The notes under the pieces: model-generated | Told to the model about the DNA's origin: nothing | Database searches by the model: none | The model's input: only the letters and a program-made list of their open reading frames with translations | Shown here: positions 1 through 8,357 of the stretch, in pieces | Layout of the letters: each line of letters starts with the position of its first letter | Numbering within the stretch: the stretch's first letter is position 1 | NCBI GenBank assembly: GCA_021151625.1 | Contig: JAGKWY010000061.1 | Location: 1-25,000 of the forward strand | Origin: Gammaproteobacteria bacterium | GTDB lineage: Bacteria; Pseudomonadota; Gammaproteobacteria; Pseudomonadales; Cellvibrionaceae | Length of the DNA: 25,000 nt | Reading direction: 5' to 3' | Position numbers and translations under genes: made by a program

Positions 1-1
1 A

Positions 2-1132
2 GGTGTTATCACCGTAGAAGAAGGTACCAGCCTGGAGAACGAGCTGGACGTGGTAGAAGGTATGCAATTCGACCGCGGTTACCTGTCTCCTTACTTCATT
101 AACAACCAGGACAGCATGAGCGTTGAGCACGATCATCCGTTCATCCTGTTGGTTGACAAGAAAATCTCCAACATCCGCGAATTGCTTCCAGTGCTGGAAG
201 GCGTTGCCAAGTCTGGCAAGCCGCTGATCATCGTTGCAGAAGACGTTGAAGGCGAAGCGCTGGCAACTCTGGTTGTGAACAACATCCGTGGTATCGTGAA
301 AGTGGCTGCTGTTAAGGCACCTGGTTTCGGCGATCGTCGTAAAGCCATGCTGCAAGACATCGCGGTATTGACTGGCGGTACTGTGATTTCTGAGGAAGTT
401 GGTCTGGATCTGGAAAGCGCTACCCTGGAGCATTTGGGTACTGCAAAACGCGTAACCATGAACAAAGACAACACCACTATCGTTGATGGTGCTGGTAACG
501 CTGACGAGATCAAAGCGCGCGTACAACAAATCCGTGTACAAATTGAAGAAACCTCTTCTGATTACGACCGTGAAAAACTGCAAGAGCGCGTTGCCAAACT
601 GGCTGGCGGTGTTGCGGTAATCAAAGTAGGTGCTGCGACCGAAGTTGAAATGAAAGAGAAGAAAGCACGCGTTGAAGATGCCCTGCACGCTACCCGTGCA
701 GCAGTAGAAGAAGGCGTAGTTCCAGGAGGCGGTACTGCTCTGATTCGTGCAGTTGCTGCTATCGCTGACCTGAAAGGTGACAATGAAGATCAAAACGCCG
801 GTATTGCTATTGCACGTCGTGCAATGGAAGCGCCGCTGCGTCAAATCGTTGCTAACGCCGGTGACGAGCCATCAGTAGTTGCAGACACTGTGAAAAAAGG
901 TTCAGGTAACCACGGCTATAACGCAGCGACTGGTGTGTACGGCGACATGATCGAAATGGGTATCCTCGACCCAGCTAAAGTAACCCGCACTGCGCTGCAA
1001 GCGGCAGGTTCTATCGCTGGTCTGATGATCACTACTGAAGCTATGGTTGCTGATCTGCCTGAAGACAAACCAGCTGCTGGTGGCCATGGCCACGATATGG
1101 GCGGCATGGGTGGTATGGGCGGCATGATGTAA
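2..1132 (+). CDS. groL: Chaperonin GroEL (60 kDa chaperonin), 5'-truncated by window edge
   Basis: ATP-driven protein-folding chamber subunit; 14 subunits form the double ring capped by GroES in the cytoplasm. The window enters the gene in frame at base 2, so only about 376 C-terminal residues are visible, starting near residue 170 of the usual ~546. The visible part covers most of the apical domain (GMQFDRGYLSPYF, then KAPGFGDRRKAML), the returning intermediate domain and the C-terminal equatorial domain (EKLQERVAKLAGGVAVIKVG, then GVVPGGGTALIR, a nucleotide-site loop). The protein ends in the GGM-repeat tail typical of group I chaperonins. groES and the promoter lie outside the window. A strong terminator follows. 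Identity is certain; only the start is missing. Confidence 0.98.
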   Translation, partial: GVITVEEGTSLENELDVVEGMQFDRGYLSPYFINNQDSMSVEHDHPFILLVDKKISNIRELLPVLEGVAKSGKPLIIVAEDVEGEALATLVVNNIRGIVKVAAVKAPGFGDRRKAMLQDIAVLTGGTVISEEVGLDLESATLEHLGTAKRVTMNKDNTTIVDGAGNADEIKARVQQIRVQIEETSSDYDREKLQERVAKLAGGVAVIKVGAATEVEMKEKKARVEDALHATRAAVEEGVVPGGGTALIRAVAAIADLKGDNEDQNAGIAIARRAMEAPLRQIVANAGDEPSVVADTVKKGSGNHGYNAATGVYGDMIEMGILDPAKVTRTALQAAGSIAGLMITTEAMVADLPEDKPAAGGHGHDMGGMGGMGGMM

Positions 1133-1241
1133 TTGCCGTTCAAGGTGATCTGTAAAATGCACGCAAATACTTGGGTTGTTAATGCGAATATCTGGCACTT
1201 TTTTGGTGCCTTGCGTAGCGGCTCATAATTTTGCGTTATAG

Positions 1242-1272
1242 TTACGGCCCCCAGTGGGCCGTAATTATTTTT
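1242..1272 (+). terminator. Rho-independent terminator after groL
   Basis: Perfect 9-bp stem TTACGGCCC (1242-1250) with GGGCCGTAA (1256-1264), 5-nt loop, then TTATTTTT. Ends the groESL transcript about 110 nt after the stop. Confidence 0.9.
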
Positions 1273-1345
1273 AATCATGTGGAAATTATTAAGCTGTTAT
1301 CATTCGGCCCGCACATGATTAATTGGATTGTTTTCTAAAACTGAA

Positions 1346-1375
1346 TTGATCGAACAACCGTGAATTAGATATAAA
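1346..1375 (+). promoter_or_regulatory. Candidate sigma70-like promoter for sodB
   Basis: TTGATC (1346-1351) and TATAAA (1370-1375) are 18 nt apart. The predicted start point would lie only about 14 nt before the sodB ATG, leaving room for little more than the ribosome site, so this is a weak call. No convincing Fur box was seen in the 1273-1395 gap. Confidence 0.3.
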
Positions 1376-1395
1376 CGTGAATTAGGAGAACCATC

Positions 1396-1980
1396 ATGGC
1401 TTTTGAATTACCTGCATTGCCTTATGCGAAAGACGCTCTGGCGCCACACATTTCTGCTGAAACTCTGGATTATCACCACGGCAAACACCACAAAGCTTAT
1501 GTGGACAAACTGAACACTCTGGTTCCAGGTACTGAATTCGAAGGCAAGAGCCTGGAAGAAGTGATCAAATCTTCTACTGGCCCAGTGTTCAACAACGCGG
1601 CACAAATCTGGAACCACACTTTCTACTGGAACTGCCTGAGCCCTAACGGCGGTGGCGCGCCAACCGGTGCTGTTGCTGATGCAATCACCAAGGCTTTTGG
1701 TTCTTTCGACAAGTTTAAAGAAGACTTCACCAACTCTGCGATCAACAACTTTGCGTCCTCATGGACCTGGTTGGTGAAAAAAGCTGACGGTTCTGTTGCT
1801 ATCGTGAACACCAGCAACGCTGCAACTCCGCTGACTGATGCTTCTGTAACTCCAATCCTGACCATCGACCTGTGGGAACACGCTTACTACATCGATTTCC
1901 GCAATTCACGTCCAAACTACATTGGCGCTTTCTGGTCATTGGTAAATTGGGAGTTCGTGAACGCCAATTTTGCAAAATAA
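1396..1980 (+). CDS. sodB: Superoxide dismutase [Fe]
   Basis: Converts superoxide to O2 and H2O2 in the cytoplasm. The 194-residue length is that of FeSOD. Metal ligands sit at the standard positions: His27 (in DYHHGKHHKAY), His74 (QIWNHTFYW), Asp158 and His162 (DLWEHAYY). Gln70 in the N-terminal half, next to the NHTFYW motif, is the hallmark of iron rather than manganese enzymes. The usual NNFGSGWTWL segment reads NNFASSWTWL here (residues 117-126), two Gly substitutions near the active site. The ATG has an AGGAGA ribosome site at 1384-1389. The gene is monocistronic, flanked by terminators on both sides. Family and metal type are seen directly; regulation by iron is not visible. Confidence 0.97.
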   Translation: MAFELPALPYAKDALAPHISAETLDYHHGKHHKAYVDKLNTLVPGTEFEGKSLEEVIKSSTGPVFNNAAQIWNHTFYWNCLSPNGGGAPTGAVADAITKAFGSFDKFKEDFTNSAINNFASSWTWLVKKADGSVAIVNTSNAATPLTDASVTPILTIDLWEHAYYIDFRNSRPNYIGAFWSLVNWEFVNANFAK

Positions 1981-2027
1981 AAAGTCGTCGGGTTAATAAC
2001 TCGGCGAAAAATTGGTGATACAACAAG

Positions 2028-2052
2028 AAACGGGCTTTTTGCCCGTTTTTTT
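2028..2052 (+). terminator. Rho-independent terminator after sodB
   Basis: AAACGGGC (2028-2035), TTTTT loop, GCCCGTTT (2041-2048), running into a T tract to 2052. Confidence 0.9.
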
Positions 2053-2173
2053 ATGCCTTTTGTATGGGGTTTATTGCAGTTGCTGGCCTATGTTTGTACT
2101 GGCCGCTGCTATAAAATGCGCGCACACTGAGCTTTTCCCTCCTGTTTATCGCATTGTTTAAGGTATTGTTGTT

Positions 2174-2956
2174 ATGGAACGCAGAGAACCCACACTGTCC
2201 ACCGGCGCAATTTCCGAGCAGCCAGAGCCGCGCCGCCAGCAATCCTATGAGCGGGATGATGAGCATGACACTCCTGTGTCGCGTCCGGCGCGCAAGCCCA
2301 CCCCACAATCCACCGTTGCCTATGCTCCGGCGCCTTCAAGCAGTTTGCCTGCAATTGCGTTGGTGATTGGGTTGGTTGCTGTTGCCGGTGCAGGCTTTCT
2401 GGGCTGGCAATTATTCCAGGCGCAGGCCATGTTGAAGCAGGCGGATGAACGTATTAAAGGTCTGGAGCAGCAATTGAGCCTGACTTCTGAAGAATCCAGT
2501 GCTTCGGTGGTGACCTTGCAATCCAACCTGAAAAAACTCGATGGCGAAGTGCGCCGCATTGCGGGTTTGACCGAAGAAAATCGCAAAGGGTTGGCTGCTA
2601 ACACTGACAAAATTGCAGCGGTTGGACGCGATACTGCCAACGCTCAAAAAGCCGCGACTGATGCAAAAACCGGTTTGGCTGCACTCAAGCAAGAAGTGGC
2701 TGCCAACAAAACTGTTGCTGATGCTGCAGCAGCTAAAATCGATGGCATGACCACCAGTGTGAGCCAGCAGGGGCAAAGTGTACAAAATATGAAGGAAGAG
2801 CTGGATAAAATGGCTCTGGAGATGACCGCGCTGGATAGCCTGGCTTCGCGCACTAAAAACAACGAAGACGCCATTTCCGCAATTGATGATTTCCGTCGTA
2901 GCACCAATCGTGAAATCTTGCAGATCAAACAACAAATGGGTACTGCACCCAAATAA
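2174..2956 (+). CDS. Unrecognised single-pass membrane coiled-coil protein
   Basis: I do not recognise this 260-residue protein. Layout: a charged, Pro-rich N-terminal segment (1-57), one hydrophobic helix (about 59-81, LPAIALVIGLVAVAGAGFLG), then about 175 residues of Ala/Lys/Glu/Gln-rich helix with heptad character (about 82-255), broken by few Pro or Gly. The Arg/Lys-rich N-terminus suggests it stays in the cytoplasm with the coiled coil in the periplasm, a bitopic type II topology (inference). There are no catalytic motifs. The ATG is preceded by TAAGG at 2159-2163, about 10 nt away. A TATAAAAT element lies upstream at 2110-2117, without a well-placed -35. Terminators on both sides make it a single-gene unit between sodB and the fumarase. 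It could be a cell-envelope scaffold; no function is claimed. Confidence 0.85.
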   Translation: MERREPTLSTGAISEQPEPRRQQSYERDDEHDTPVSRPARKPTPQSTVAYAPAPSSSLPAIALVIGLVAVAGAGFLGWQLFQAQAMLKQADERIKGLEQQLSLTSEESSASVVTLQSNLKKLDGEVRRIAGLTEENRKGLAANTDKIAAVGRDTANAQKAATDAKTGLAALKQEVAANKTVADAAAAKIDGMTTSVSQQGQSVQNMKEELDKMALEMTALDSLASRTKNNEDAISAIDDFRRSTNREILQIKQQMGTAPK

Positions 2957-2972
2957 TTTCCTGTCAAACCTG

Positions 2973-3002
2973 CGCTCGCCCATCGGCGAGCGTTTTGTTT
3001 TT
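2973..3002 (+). terminator. Rho-independent terminator after the coiled-coil gene
   Basis: CGCTCGCC (2973-2980), CATC loop, GGCGAGCG (2985-2992), then TTTTGTTTTT. Confidence 0.9.
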
Positions 3003-3037
3003 AGTTGATCAGTTTTTTAGTAAGACGAGAATTAATT

Positions 3038-4558
3038 ATGCCAACCGTGATTCGCCAACAAGATTTGATCGACAGCGTCGCCGATGCGCTGCAATTTATT
3101 TCCTACTACCACCCCGTTGATTTTATCCAGGCCATTCATAAAGCCTACGAACGCGAGCAGAACAAGGCCGCGAAAGATGCCATGGCGCAAATCCTGATTA
3201 ACTCGCGCATGTGCGCCATGGGGCATCGCCCGATTTGCCAGGACACAGGCATCGTAACGGTGTTTGTGACTGTGGGTATGGATGTGCAGTGGGATGCGCA
3301 GATGAGCCTGACCGATATGGTCAACGAAGGTGTGCGCCGCGCTTACAATCATCCTGATAATGTGTTGCGCGCATCGATTTTGTCTGACCCGGATGGTGCG
3401 CGTAAAAATACCGGTGATAACACGCCAGCAGTTATCCACTACAACATAGTTCCCGGCAATACCGTCGATGTTCATGTGGCAGCGAAAGGCGGTGGCTCTG
3501 AAGCAAAAACCAAATTCGCTATGTTGAATCCATCTGATTCGGTAGTTGATTGGGTTTTAAAAGTCGTTCCCGAAATGGGTGCTGGCTGGTGCCCACCGGG
3601 CATGCTCGGCATAGGTATCGGCGGCACAGCAGAAAAAGCTATGCTGCTTGCCAAAGAAGCGCTGCTTGATCCCGTAGATATCCAGGAGTTACAAGCGCGC
3701 GGTGCAAAAGATCGCTACGAAGAATTGCGTATCGAACTTTACGACAAAGTAAATCGCCTCGGAATTGGTGCTCAGGGTTTGGGTGGATTGACTACAGTTG
3801 TTGATATCAAAATCAAAGATTACCCAACCCACGCCGCGAACAAAGCGATTGCAATTATTCCTAACTGTGCAGCAACTCGCCATGCACATTTTGTGCTGGA
3901 TGGTTCTGGCCCTGCATTCCAAACTCCACCTGCATTGGAAGATTATCCGGATATCACCTGGGAAGTAGGTGACAGTGTGCGCCGCGTAAACCTGGATACC
4001 GTGACCCCTGAAGATGTACTCGAGTGGAAAACCGGCGAAACCATTTTGTTGTCTGGCAAGATGCTTACCGGTCGCGATGCCGCGCACAAGAAAATGACTG
4101 ACTTGCTTGCTAAGGGTGAACCTCTGCCAGTGGATATGAAAGGCCGCTTCATTTATTACGTGGGCCCGGTTGATCCGGTACGTGATGAAGTGGTTGGCCC
4201 GGCTGGCCCAACTACGGCAACGCGTATGGATAAATTCACGCGCACCATGCTGGAGCAAACCGGTTTGCTCGGTATGATCGGAAAATCCGAGCGTGGACCA
4301 ATCGCTATCGAAGCGATTCGCGATAACAAATCTGTTTACCTGATGGCAGTTGGCGGCGCGGCTTATCTGGTAGCCCAAGCGATTAAATCCTCTAAAGTAC
4401 TTGGGTTCCCCGAGTTGGGTATGGAAGCTATTTATGAGTTTGATGTGAAGGATATGCCCGTGACTGTGGCGGTGGATTCGCGCGGCGAGTCAGTACACAC
4501 CACCGGTCCAAAAATCTGGAAAGCCAAAATTGAAGAAGGTGTATTGGAAATCCAATAA
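3038..4558 (+). CDS. Class I iron-sulfur fumarate hydratase
   Basis: Interconverts fumarate and malate in the TCA cycle using an oxygen-labile 4Fe-4S cluster. The 506-residue single chain fuses the alpha (about 1-300) and beta (about 310-506) parts of class I hydro-lyases. Three cluster cysteines are visible: Cys67 (RPICQDTGI), Cys185 (GWCPPGMLGIGIGG) and Cys277 (IPNCAATRHAH). The beta part keeps LLSGKMLTGRDAAHKKM and GPTTATRMDKF. It is close to the ~507-residue pseudomonad form, slightly shorter than E. coli FumA/FumB (548). The ATG at 3038 is chosen because family members begin at MPTVIRQQ; the frame stays open back to 3005 but has no better site. The ribosome site is weak (GACGAGA). It is oxygen-sensitive and sits near sodB, but terminators separate them. 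FumA versus FumB naming cannot be settled, so no symbol is given. Confidence 0.96.
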   Translation: MPTVIRQQDLIDSVADALQFISYYHPVDFIQAIHKAYEREQNKAAKDAMAQILINSRMCAMGHRPICQDTGIVTVFVTVGMDVQWDAQMSLTDMVNEGVRRAYNHPDNVLRASILSDPDGARKNTGDNTPAVIHYNIVPGNTVDVHVAAKGGGSEAKTKFAMLNPSDSVVDWVLKVVPEMGAGWCPPGMLGIGIGGTAEKAMLLAKEALLDPVDIQELQARGAKDRYEELRIELYDKVNRLGIGAQGLGGLTTVVDIKIKDYPTHAANKAIAIIPNCAATRHAHFVLDGSGPAFQTPPALEDYPDITWEVGDSVRRVNLDTVTPEDVLEWKTGETILLSGKMLTGRDAAHKKMTDLLAKGEPLPVDMKGRFIYYVGPVDPVRDEVVGPAGPTTATRMDKFTRTMLEQTGLLGMIGKSERGPIAIEAIRDNKSVYLMAVGGAAYLVAQAIKSSKVLGFPELGMEAIYEFDVKDMPVTVAVDSRGESVHTTGPKIWKAKIEEGVLEIQ

Positions 4559-4580
4559 GCTTTCTGGCTTCTCATCGTAA

Positions 4581-4610
4581 AAAACGGCAGCTAATAACTG
4601 CCGTTTTTTT
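4581..4610 (+). terminator. Rho-independent terminator after fumarase
   Basis: AAAACGGCAG (4581-4590), 7-nt loop, CTGCCGTTTT (4598-4607), T run to 4610. The symmetric A and T flanks mean it could also work on the other strand. Confidence 0.92.
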
Positions 4611-4796
4611 TATGCCATAAAAATAGAATCTATAATTGCTAGAGATAAAAAATAAATTACTAGAATCAATCTAATGGTTGCACCAACCGCTATCCCGTAC
4701 TGAATTTTATTGGTGTAAAAATTTCAGTCAAAATTTCTGCAAACACAGCATTAAAGAATAAACCTGCTACTTTTAAATCATTCCAGCGCAATAGCT
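4611..4796 (+). promoter_or_regulatory. AT-rich leader of the chemosensory cluster
   Basis: About 190 bases with no gene, very AT-rich; the cluster's promoter should be here. A perfect TATAAT lies at 4631-4636 with no good -35 at 16-18 nt. A short inverted repeat GGTTG-CAC-CAACC is at 4676-4688, and AAAATTTC occurs twice (4718-4725, 4730-4737). I could not fit a sigma28 or sigma54 consensus, so the promoter is not assigned. Confidence 0.35.
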
Positions 4797-5996
4797 ATGT
4801 GGGCAATTGGCGGCTATTGCATTATTTTTTGCGATGGATTCATGGAGTTGGATACGCATATGCAGGTCAAACCAGTGCCGGTATATATAGCTGCTTGTCT
4901 CGGCGGCTGCGTGGTTTCCTACTTTATATACCCGGTTGCCGGGCCTGTGCTTGTATGTGCAATTTTTGCCTTAGCCAGTGTCTACCCGATCCCGTCCGTA
5001 GAGTCCCACTCTTCACACATACAAGCGGCTAGTCGAATTTCCCCGCCTCCCATTCTGAATGAAACAAGCAACTTGCTTGATCAGGTGTTGCAAGAAAGCA
5101 AAGAAAATTTGCTGGCACAAATTGGTATTCAAACCGATGCGATTGCAACGCTAAGTGCGGCCTTTCAGCAAATTAAAGATTTATTGGAAGCGCAGCAGCG
5201 CGATGTCAAACGGCTGCTTTATGAAGCCGGGGACGATCAAAGTGCGGAAACAATTTCGGCGCGCATGAGTCTGTTTGCTGAAAATACCTATGTATTACTC
5301 AATCGCTTTGTGGATACCACGGTCAACATGAGCGCGTCCTCAATGGAATTGGTGGAAAAAGTGGGCGCGATTGCAGATCAAATGCCACAGGTGTTGAAAG
5401 CTTTAAAAGATATTGACCAGATTGCCGCACAAACCAATTTGCTTGCGCTTAACGCAGCGATTGAAGCCGCACGCGCAGGCGAAAGTGGGCGTGGTTTTGC
5501 TGTGGTTGCCGATGAAGTGCGCGCACTTTCGACCCGCTCAGCAGGGTTTAGTCTGGGTATTCAGCAGCAGCTGAGAGGAATCGCTACCGCGATTGATGAT
5601 TTAACCAAAACCGTTGCTGAAGTGGCATCGCAAGATATGACCTATGTATTAGAAGCAAAGGCCGAAATGCAAAACGTGAGCGGCAACCTTATTCGCAAGG
5701 CGGATAAAGATCAGGACATTACCGTTGCCATGGAGCAGCAGGTTAGTCATTTGGTTGAGGCGCTACACAATGCGATGCGTGCAATGCAATTCGAAGATAT
5801 GTCAACACAAAATTTACGCTACATCATTCAGCGTCTGGATGAGTTAATTCCCATCTCACATTCTTTGGCTGATACCAATTCCAATTTGCTGCAATTAGAG
5901 GTGGCGTTGGAAGAATACAAAAACAATGACATGCGCGCTAAACATAACCCTGTTTCAGCGTCATCTGTTGTAAGTGGAAGTGTGGATCTTTTTTGA
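4797..5996 (+). CDS. HAMP-less membrane MCP-like signalling protein
   Basis: A 399-residue protein with a chemoreceptor cytoplasmic hairpin but almost no sensor. A hydrophobic stretch at about residues 27-65 could form a two-helix membrane hairpin. A helical region follows, with the conserved receptor tip at 209-245 (IAAQTNLLALNAAIEAARAG, then GRGFAVVADEVRALS) that contacts CheA and CheW. No periplasmic domain, HAMP or PAS is seen. The C-terminus reads SGSVDLF, not a CheR-docking pentapeptide. The start is uncertain: no ATG has a convincing ribosome site. ATG 4842 and ATG 4860 (GGAG at 4844-4847, 12 nt away) are alternatives that keep the membrane segment. It is first in the cluster, 21 nt before the STAS genes. 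It may sense the membrane or nucleate an array; this is inference. Confidence 0.88.
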   Translation: MWAIGGYCIIFCDGFMELDTHMQVKPVPVYIAACLGGCVVSYFIYPVAGPVLVCAIFALASVYPIPSVESHSSHIQAASRISPPPILNETSNLLDQVLQESKENLLAQIGIQTDAIATLSAAFQQIKDLLEAQQRDVKRLLYEAGDDQSAETISARMSLFAENTYVLLNRFVDTTVNMSASSMELVEKVGAIADQMPQVLKALKDIDQIAAQTNLLALNAAIEAARAGESGRGFAVVADEVRALSTRSAGFSLGIQQQLRGIATAIDDLTKTVAEVASQDMTYVLEAKAEMQNVSGNLIRKADKDQDITVAMEQQVSHLVEALHNAMRAMQFEDMSTQNLRYIIQRLDELIPISHSLADTNSNLLQLEVALEEYKNNDMRAKHNPVSASSVVSGSVDLF

Positions 5997-6017
5997 TAAC
6001 TGCTATCGGAGTGCACT

Positions 6018-6296
6018 ATGGCTAACGCTGCGGTAATACGAATGCCAAAACGATTTGATTATTCATCCAGCTCAGAATTTAACGGGGCAATTGCTACCGC
6101 ACTTGAGCAGTCAGGTGCAATTACTTTGGATTGTATTGATTTGGAATATATTGATAGCGCAGGTATTGGGCTATTGGTGATGTCGCAAAAAAAAGCTCAA
6201 TCGCGCCAATCCAAACTAGTCATGATTAATTTGAAGTCGGCACCCAAAGAAATTCTTGGGCTGGCCAATTTGCAAAAAATTATTGAAATTCACTGA
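6018..6296 (+). CDS. STAS-domain protein 1 (anti-sigma factor antagonist-like)
   Basis: A 92-residue single STAS domain, the size of SpoIIAA/RsbV-type antagonists. In partner switching such proteins bind a target when unphosphorylated and are inactivated by an RsbW-type kinase. The phosphorylation loop is intact: EYIDSAGIGLL with Asp46-Ser47. The C-terminal helix ends LANLQKIIEIH, as in this family. A GGAG site at 6008-6011 precedes the ATG by 6 nt. It lies 21 nt after the MCP-like gene and 24 nt before a second STAS gene, with the matching kinase/phosphatase immediately after. It resembles HsbA of Pseudomonas and CrsA of Shewanella by context (inference); its true target (anti-sigma, diguanylate cyclase or other) is not visible. 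Confidence 0.92.
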   Translation: MANAAVIRMPKRFDYSSSSEFNGAIATALEQSGAITLDCIDLEYIDSAGIGLLVMSQKKAQSRQSKLVMINLKSAPKEILGLANLQKIIEIH

Positions 6297-6320
6297 TCCA
6301 ACTATTGCGTAGGTATAGCT

Positions 6321-6602
6321 ATGGCAGCAACAAGTGTTTTGTTACCGAATAGGTTCGACTACGGCTATCACAAAGAGTTTCAGCGTCAATGTGGTGAGCA
6401 AATAGAGAATCCGGATATTGGTGAAATTATTTTTGATTTTAGCCGGGTTGAATACGTGGACAGTGCTGCACTGGGCATGATGCTGATGTGGCAGCGTCGT
6501 GCCGCTGCCGCTAACAAAAAAATGTCTATTAAAGGTGCCAAAGGCGCTACGGCGCAAATCCTGGAAATGGCCAATATGCAAAAAATATTTGAATTTATCT
6601 AG
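6321..6602 (+). CDS. STAS-domain protein 2 (anti-sigma factor antagonist-like)
   Basis: A 93-residue STAS domain, diverged paralogue of the preceding gene. Both share the RFDY start motif, the loop (EYVDSAALGMMLMW, Asp47-Ser48) and the ANMQKIFEFI/ANLQKIIEIH tail. The predicted phosphoserine is present in both, so each could be a substrate of the downstream kinase domain. A TAGGT element precedes the ATG by about 6-8 nt. Two adjacent STAS proteins served by one regulator suggest two outputs or competition for one kinase (inference). The gap to the response regulator is only 15 nt. Confidence 0.92.
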   Translation: MAATSVLLPNRFDYGYHKEFQRQCGEQIENPDIGEIIFDFSRVEYVDSAALGMMLMWQRRAAAANKKMSIKGAKGATAQILEMANMQKIFEFI

Positions 6603-6617
6603 CGTCTGGCTGCCATT

Positions 6618-8333
6618 ATGGCTATGGAAATGCTCACAACAGATTATTCCCACACGATTTTGGTGGTGGATGATGATTTATTTCTCAATGAGCTATTTTG
6701 CCATTTTTTGCAAGGCAAAGGTTTTGTTACCAATGGCGTTAACAGCCTGGCGAGTGCAGTTTCACTTATTGAAACCGGTGAGCGTGCGGATCTAATTTTA
6801 CTGGATTACAACCTCGGTGATGGAACCGGATTGGATTTTCTGGCGCGACTAAAGGAGCTGCAAGGTGACGATATACCACCGGTAATTATGGTAAGTACCC
6901 ATGAAGATCCGGTCTTTCTTGAGCATTGCTTTAGTTCGGGCGTGAACGATTACGTTATTAAACCTGTAAATTTGTCACTGTTGGCATTAAAGGTCAGTGC
7001 ATTGATTCGTTCTGTAGCCATGCAGCGTCTCATTAGTCTACAAAATATTGAATTGGCGCGATTCAAGCAAGATGCCGAGCGGGAAGAAGCCGTTGCAAAG
7101 TTTACTTATGAATATTTATTGCGCCAAAACAATCAGGTAATCGATGGTGTAGATTTATGGTTGAAGCCCTCGTCATCATTTAGTGGTGACATAGCTATCG
7201 CCAAAATCTCCCCGGGTGGTGACCTGTATTTTTTATTAGCCGATGCAACCGGTCATGGTCTGTCTGCGGCGATCACAGTAATGCCGGTAGTTTCAATTTT
7301 TAACACCATGGTTGCCAAAGGTTTTGATATCCAACCTATTGTGATTGAAATGAACCGAAAATTGGAGCGCGATACCCCACATGATCGGTTTGTGGCGGCC
7401 ATTGTGGTTCATATACAGCAAGCAGAAAATCAAATTCATGTATGGAATGGCGGTATGCCAGCCGCCTACTGGGTGACCCAGGGTAATGTGGTCCAGAAAT
7501 TTAAATCCCGGCACATGGCCTTGGGAATATTGGATGACAGCCAGTTCGATGCCAATGTAGATACCTGGCGATTTCCCACTCGCGGATATTTTTTTGCATG
7601 TAGCGATGGTTTGTTGGAGCAGGAAAATCTGCAAGGCGATAGTTTTTCCGATGATCGTTTGCTTGATCTGGTGCAATCCAGACCTGGCAATGTATCGGCC
7701 GCATTGGCTTCTGCATTGGCAGTACATGCGCAAACAGACACCTATAGCGATGATGTGTCTTTTTGCATTATTACTCCGGAAAAAATTCCGTTGGGTGGTT
7801 ACTGTCTGCTGGATGAAAAAACTACCCATGACTATGAAAAAGAACAGATTTCCAATTTTAACTGGCAGGTACGCATCAGCGGTAAAAAGCTGGCTAACTG
7901 TGAGTTGTCGCCGCTATGCAACAAGTTTTTACAATATGTAGGTGTTGAACAAAATCTTTGTCAGATCATTTTTTTAATCGTCAGTGAAATGGTAAGCAAT
8001 GCGCTGGATCACGGCATACTGCGTTTGCACTCCAGTTTAAAAGAAGAGCCAGAAGGTTTTATTCGTTATTTTCAGGAGCGAGAGCGACGTCTGGCACAGC
8101 TCACCCATACAGATGCAATTGAATTGTCGCTGCGCTGGGAATTAACTGGCACGGGGGCACAACTGGTTATTACGGTAACGGATTCTGGTGCAGGTTTTGA
8201 TTTTTCGCGCCGTGAAATGCCCGCGAGCGAATTGTTGTCCGGACGCGGTTTGCAGATGATTAAAAATCTCGCACAGCGAGTGGAAATATTCCCACCAGGG
8301 AATCGTATAGAAGCAGTCATTAGTACTCACTAA
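6618..8333 (+). CDS. Response regulator: receiver - PP2C phosphatase - RsbW-like kinase
   Basis: A 571-residue, three-domain partner-switch regulator. The receiver (about 12-130) has acidic Asp18-20, phospho-acceptor Asp63 (LILLDYNLGDG) and Lys115 (YVIKPVN). A linker helix (about 135-170) leads to a SpoIIE/RsbU-type PP2C phosphatase (about 175-390) with metal Asp191 (SGDIA), Asp209 (ADATGHG), Asp330 (CSDGL) and Asp378-379 (SDDVSF). A GHKL kinase (about 420-571) keeps the N box (SEMVSNALDHG, Asn461), G1 (DSGAGF, Asp522) and G2 (SGRGLQMI). All catalytic residues seen are intact. The order matches HsbR of P. aeruginosa and CrsR of Shewanella. It should phosphorylate and dephosphorylate the two upstream STAS proteins, with the balance set by receiver phosphorylation. 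CheA, two genes downstream, is the obvious candidate donor (inference). The ribosome site is weak; ATGs at 6624 and 6630 are alternatives. Confidence 0.93.
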   Translation: MAMEMLTTDYSHTILVVDDDLFLNELFCHFLQGKGFVTNGVNSLASAVSLIETGERADLILLDYNLGDGTGLDFLARLKELQGDDIPPVIMVSTHEDPVFLEHCFSSGVNDYVIKPVNLSLLALKVSALIRSVAMQRLISLQNIELARFKQDAEREEAVAKFTYEYLLRQNNQVIDGVDLWLKPSSSFSGDIAIAKISPGGDLYFLLADATGHGLSAAITVMPVVSIFNTMVAKGFDIQPIVIEMNRKLERDTPHDRFVAAIVVHIQQAENQIHVWNGGMPAAYWVTQGNVVQKFKSRHMALGILDDSQFDANVDTWRFPTRGYFFACSDGLLEQENLQGDSFSDDRLLDLVQSRPGNVSAALASALAVHAQTDTYSDDVSFCIITPEKIPLGGYCLLDEKTTHDYEKEQISNFNWQVRISGKKLANCELSPLCNKFLQYVGVEQNLCQIIFLIVSEMVSNALDHGILRLHSSLKEEPEGFIRYFQERERRLAQLTHTDAIELSLRWELTGTGAQLVITVTDSGAGFDFSRREMPASELLSGRGLQMIKNLAQRVEIFPPGNRIEAVISTH

Positions 8334-8357
8334 TCGCCATGAATCAGGATGCAATCT

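Noticed and set aside
133..1278. Minus-strand open frames inside and just after groL
   Set aside because: They run antisense to a certain gene, have no ribosome sites and no family likeness.
1273..1395. Fur box before sodB
   Set aside because: Only a partial GTTATCATT match; below what I would report.
2094..2115. TTGTAC/TATAAA promoter before the coiled-coil gene
   Set aside because: Spacing is only 10 nt, too short for sigma70.
2411..2983. A 190-codon minus-strand frame over the coiled-coil gene
   Set aside because: Composition is the antisense of heptad codons; it ends inside the terminator hairpin of the real gene.
4741..4796. Sigma28 (FliA) promoter before the chemosensory cluster, from TAAAGAAT near 4751
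   Set aside because: No GCCGATAA-like -10 at the right distance.
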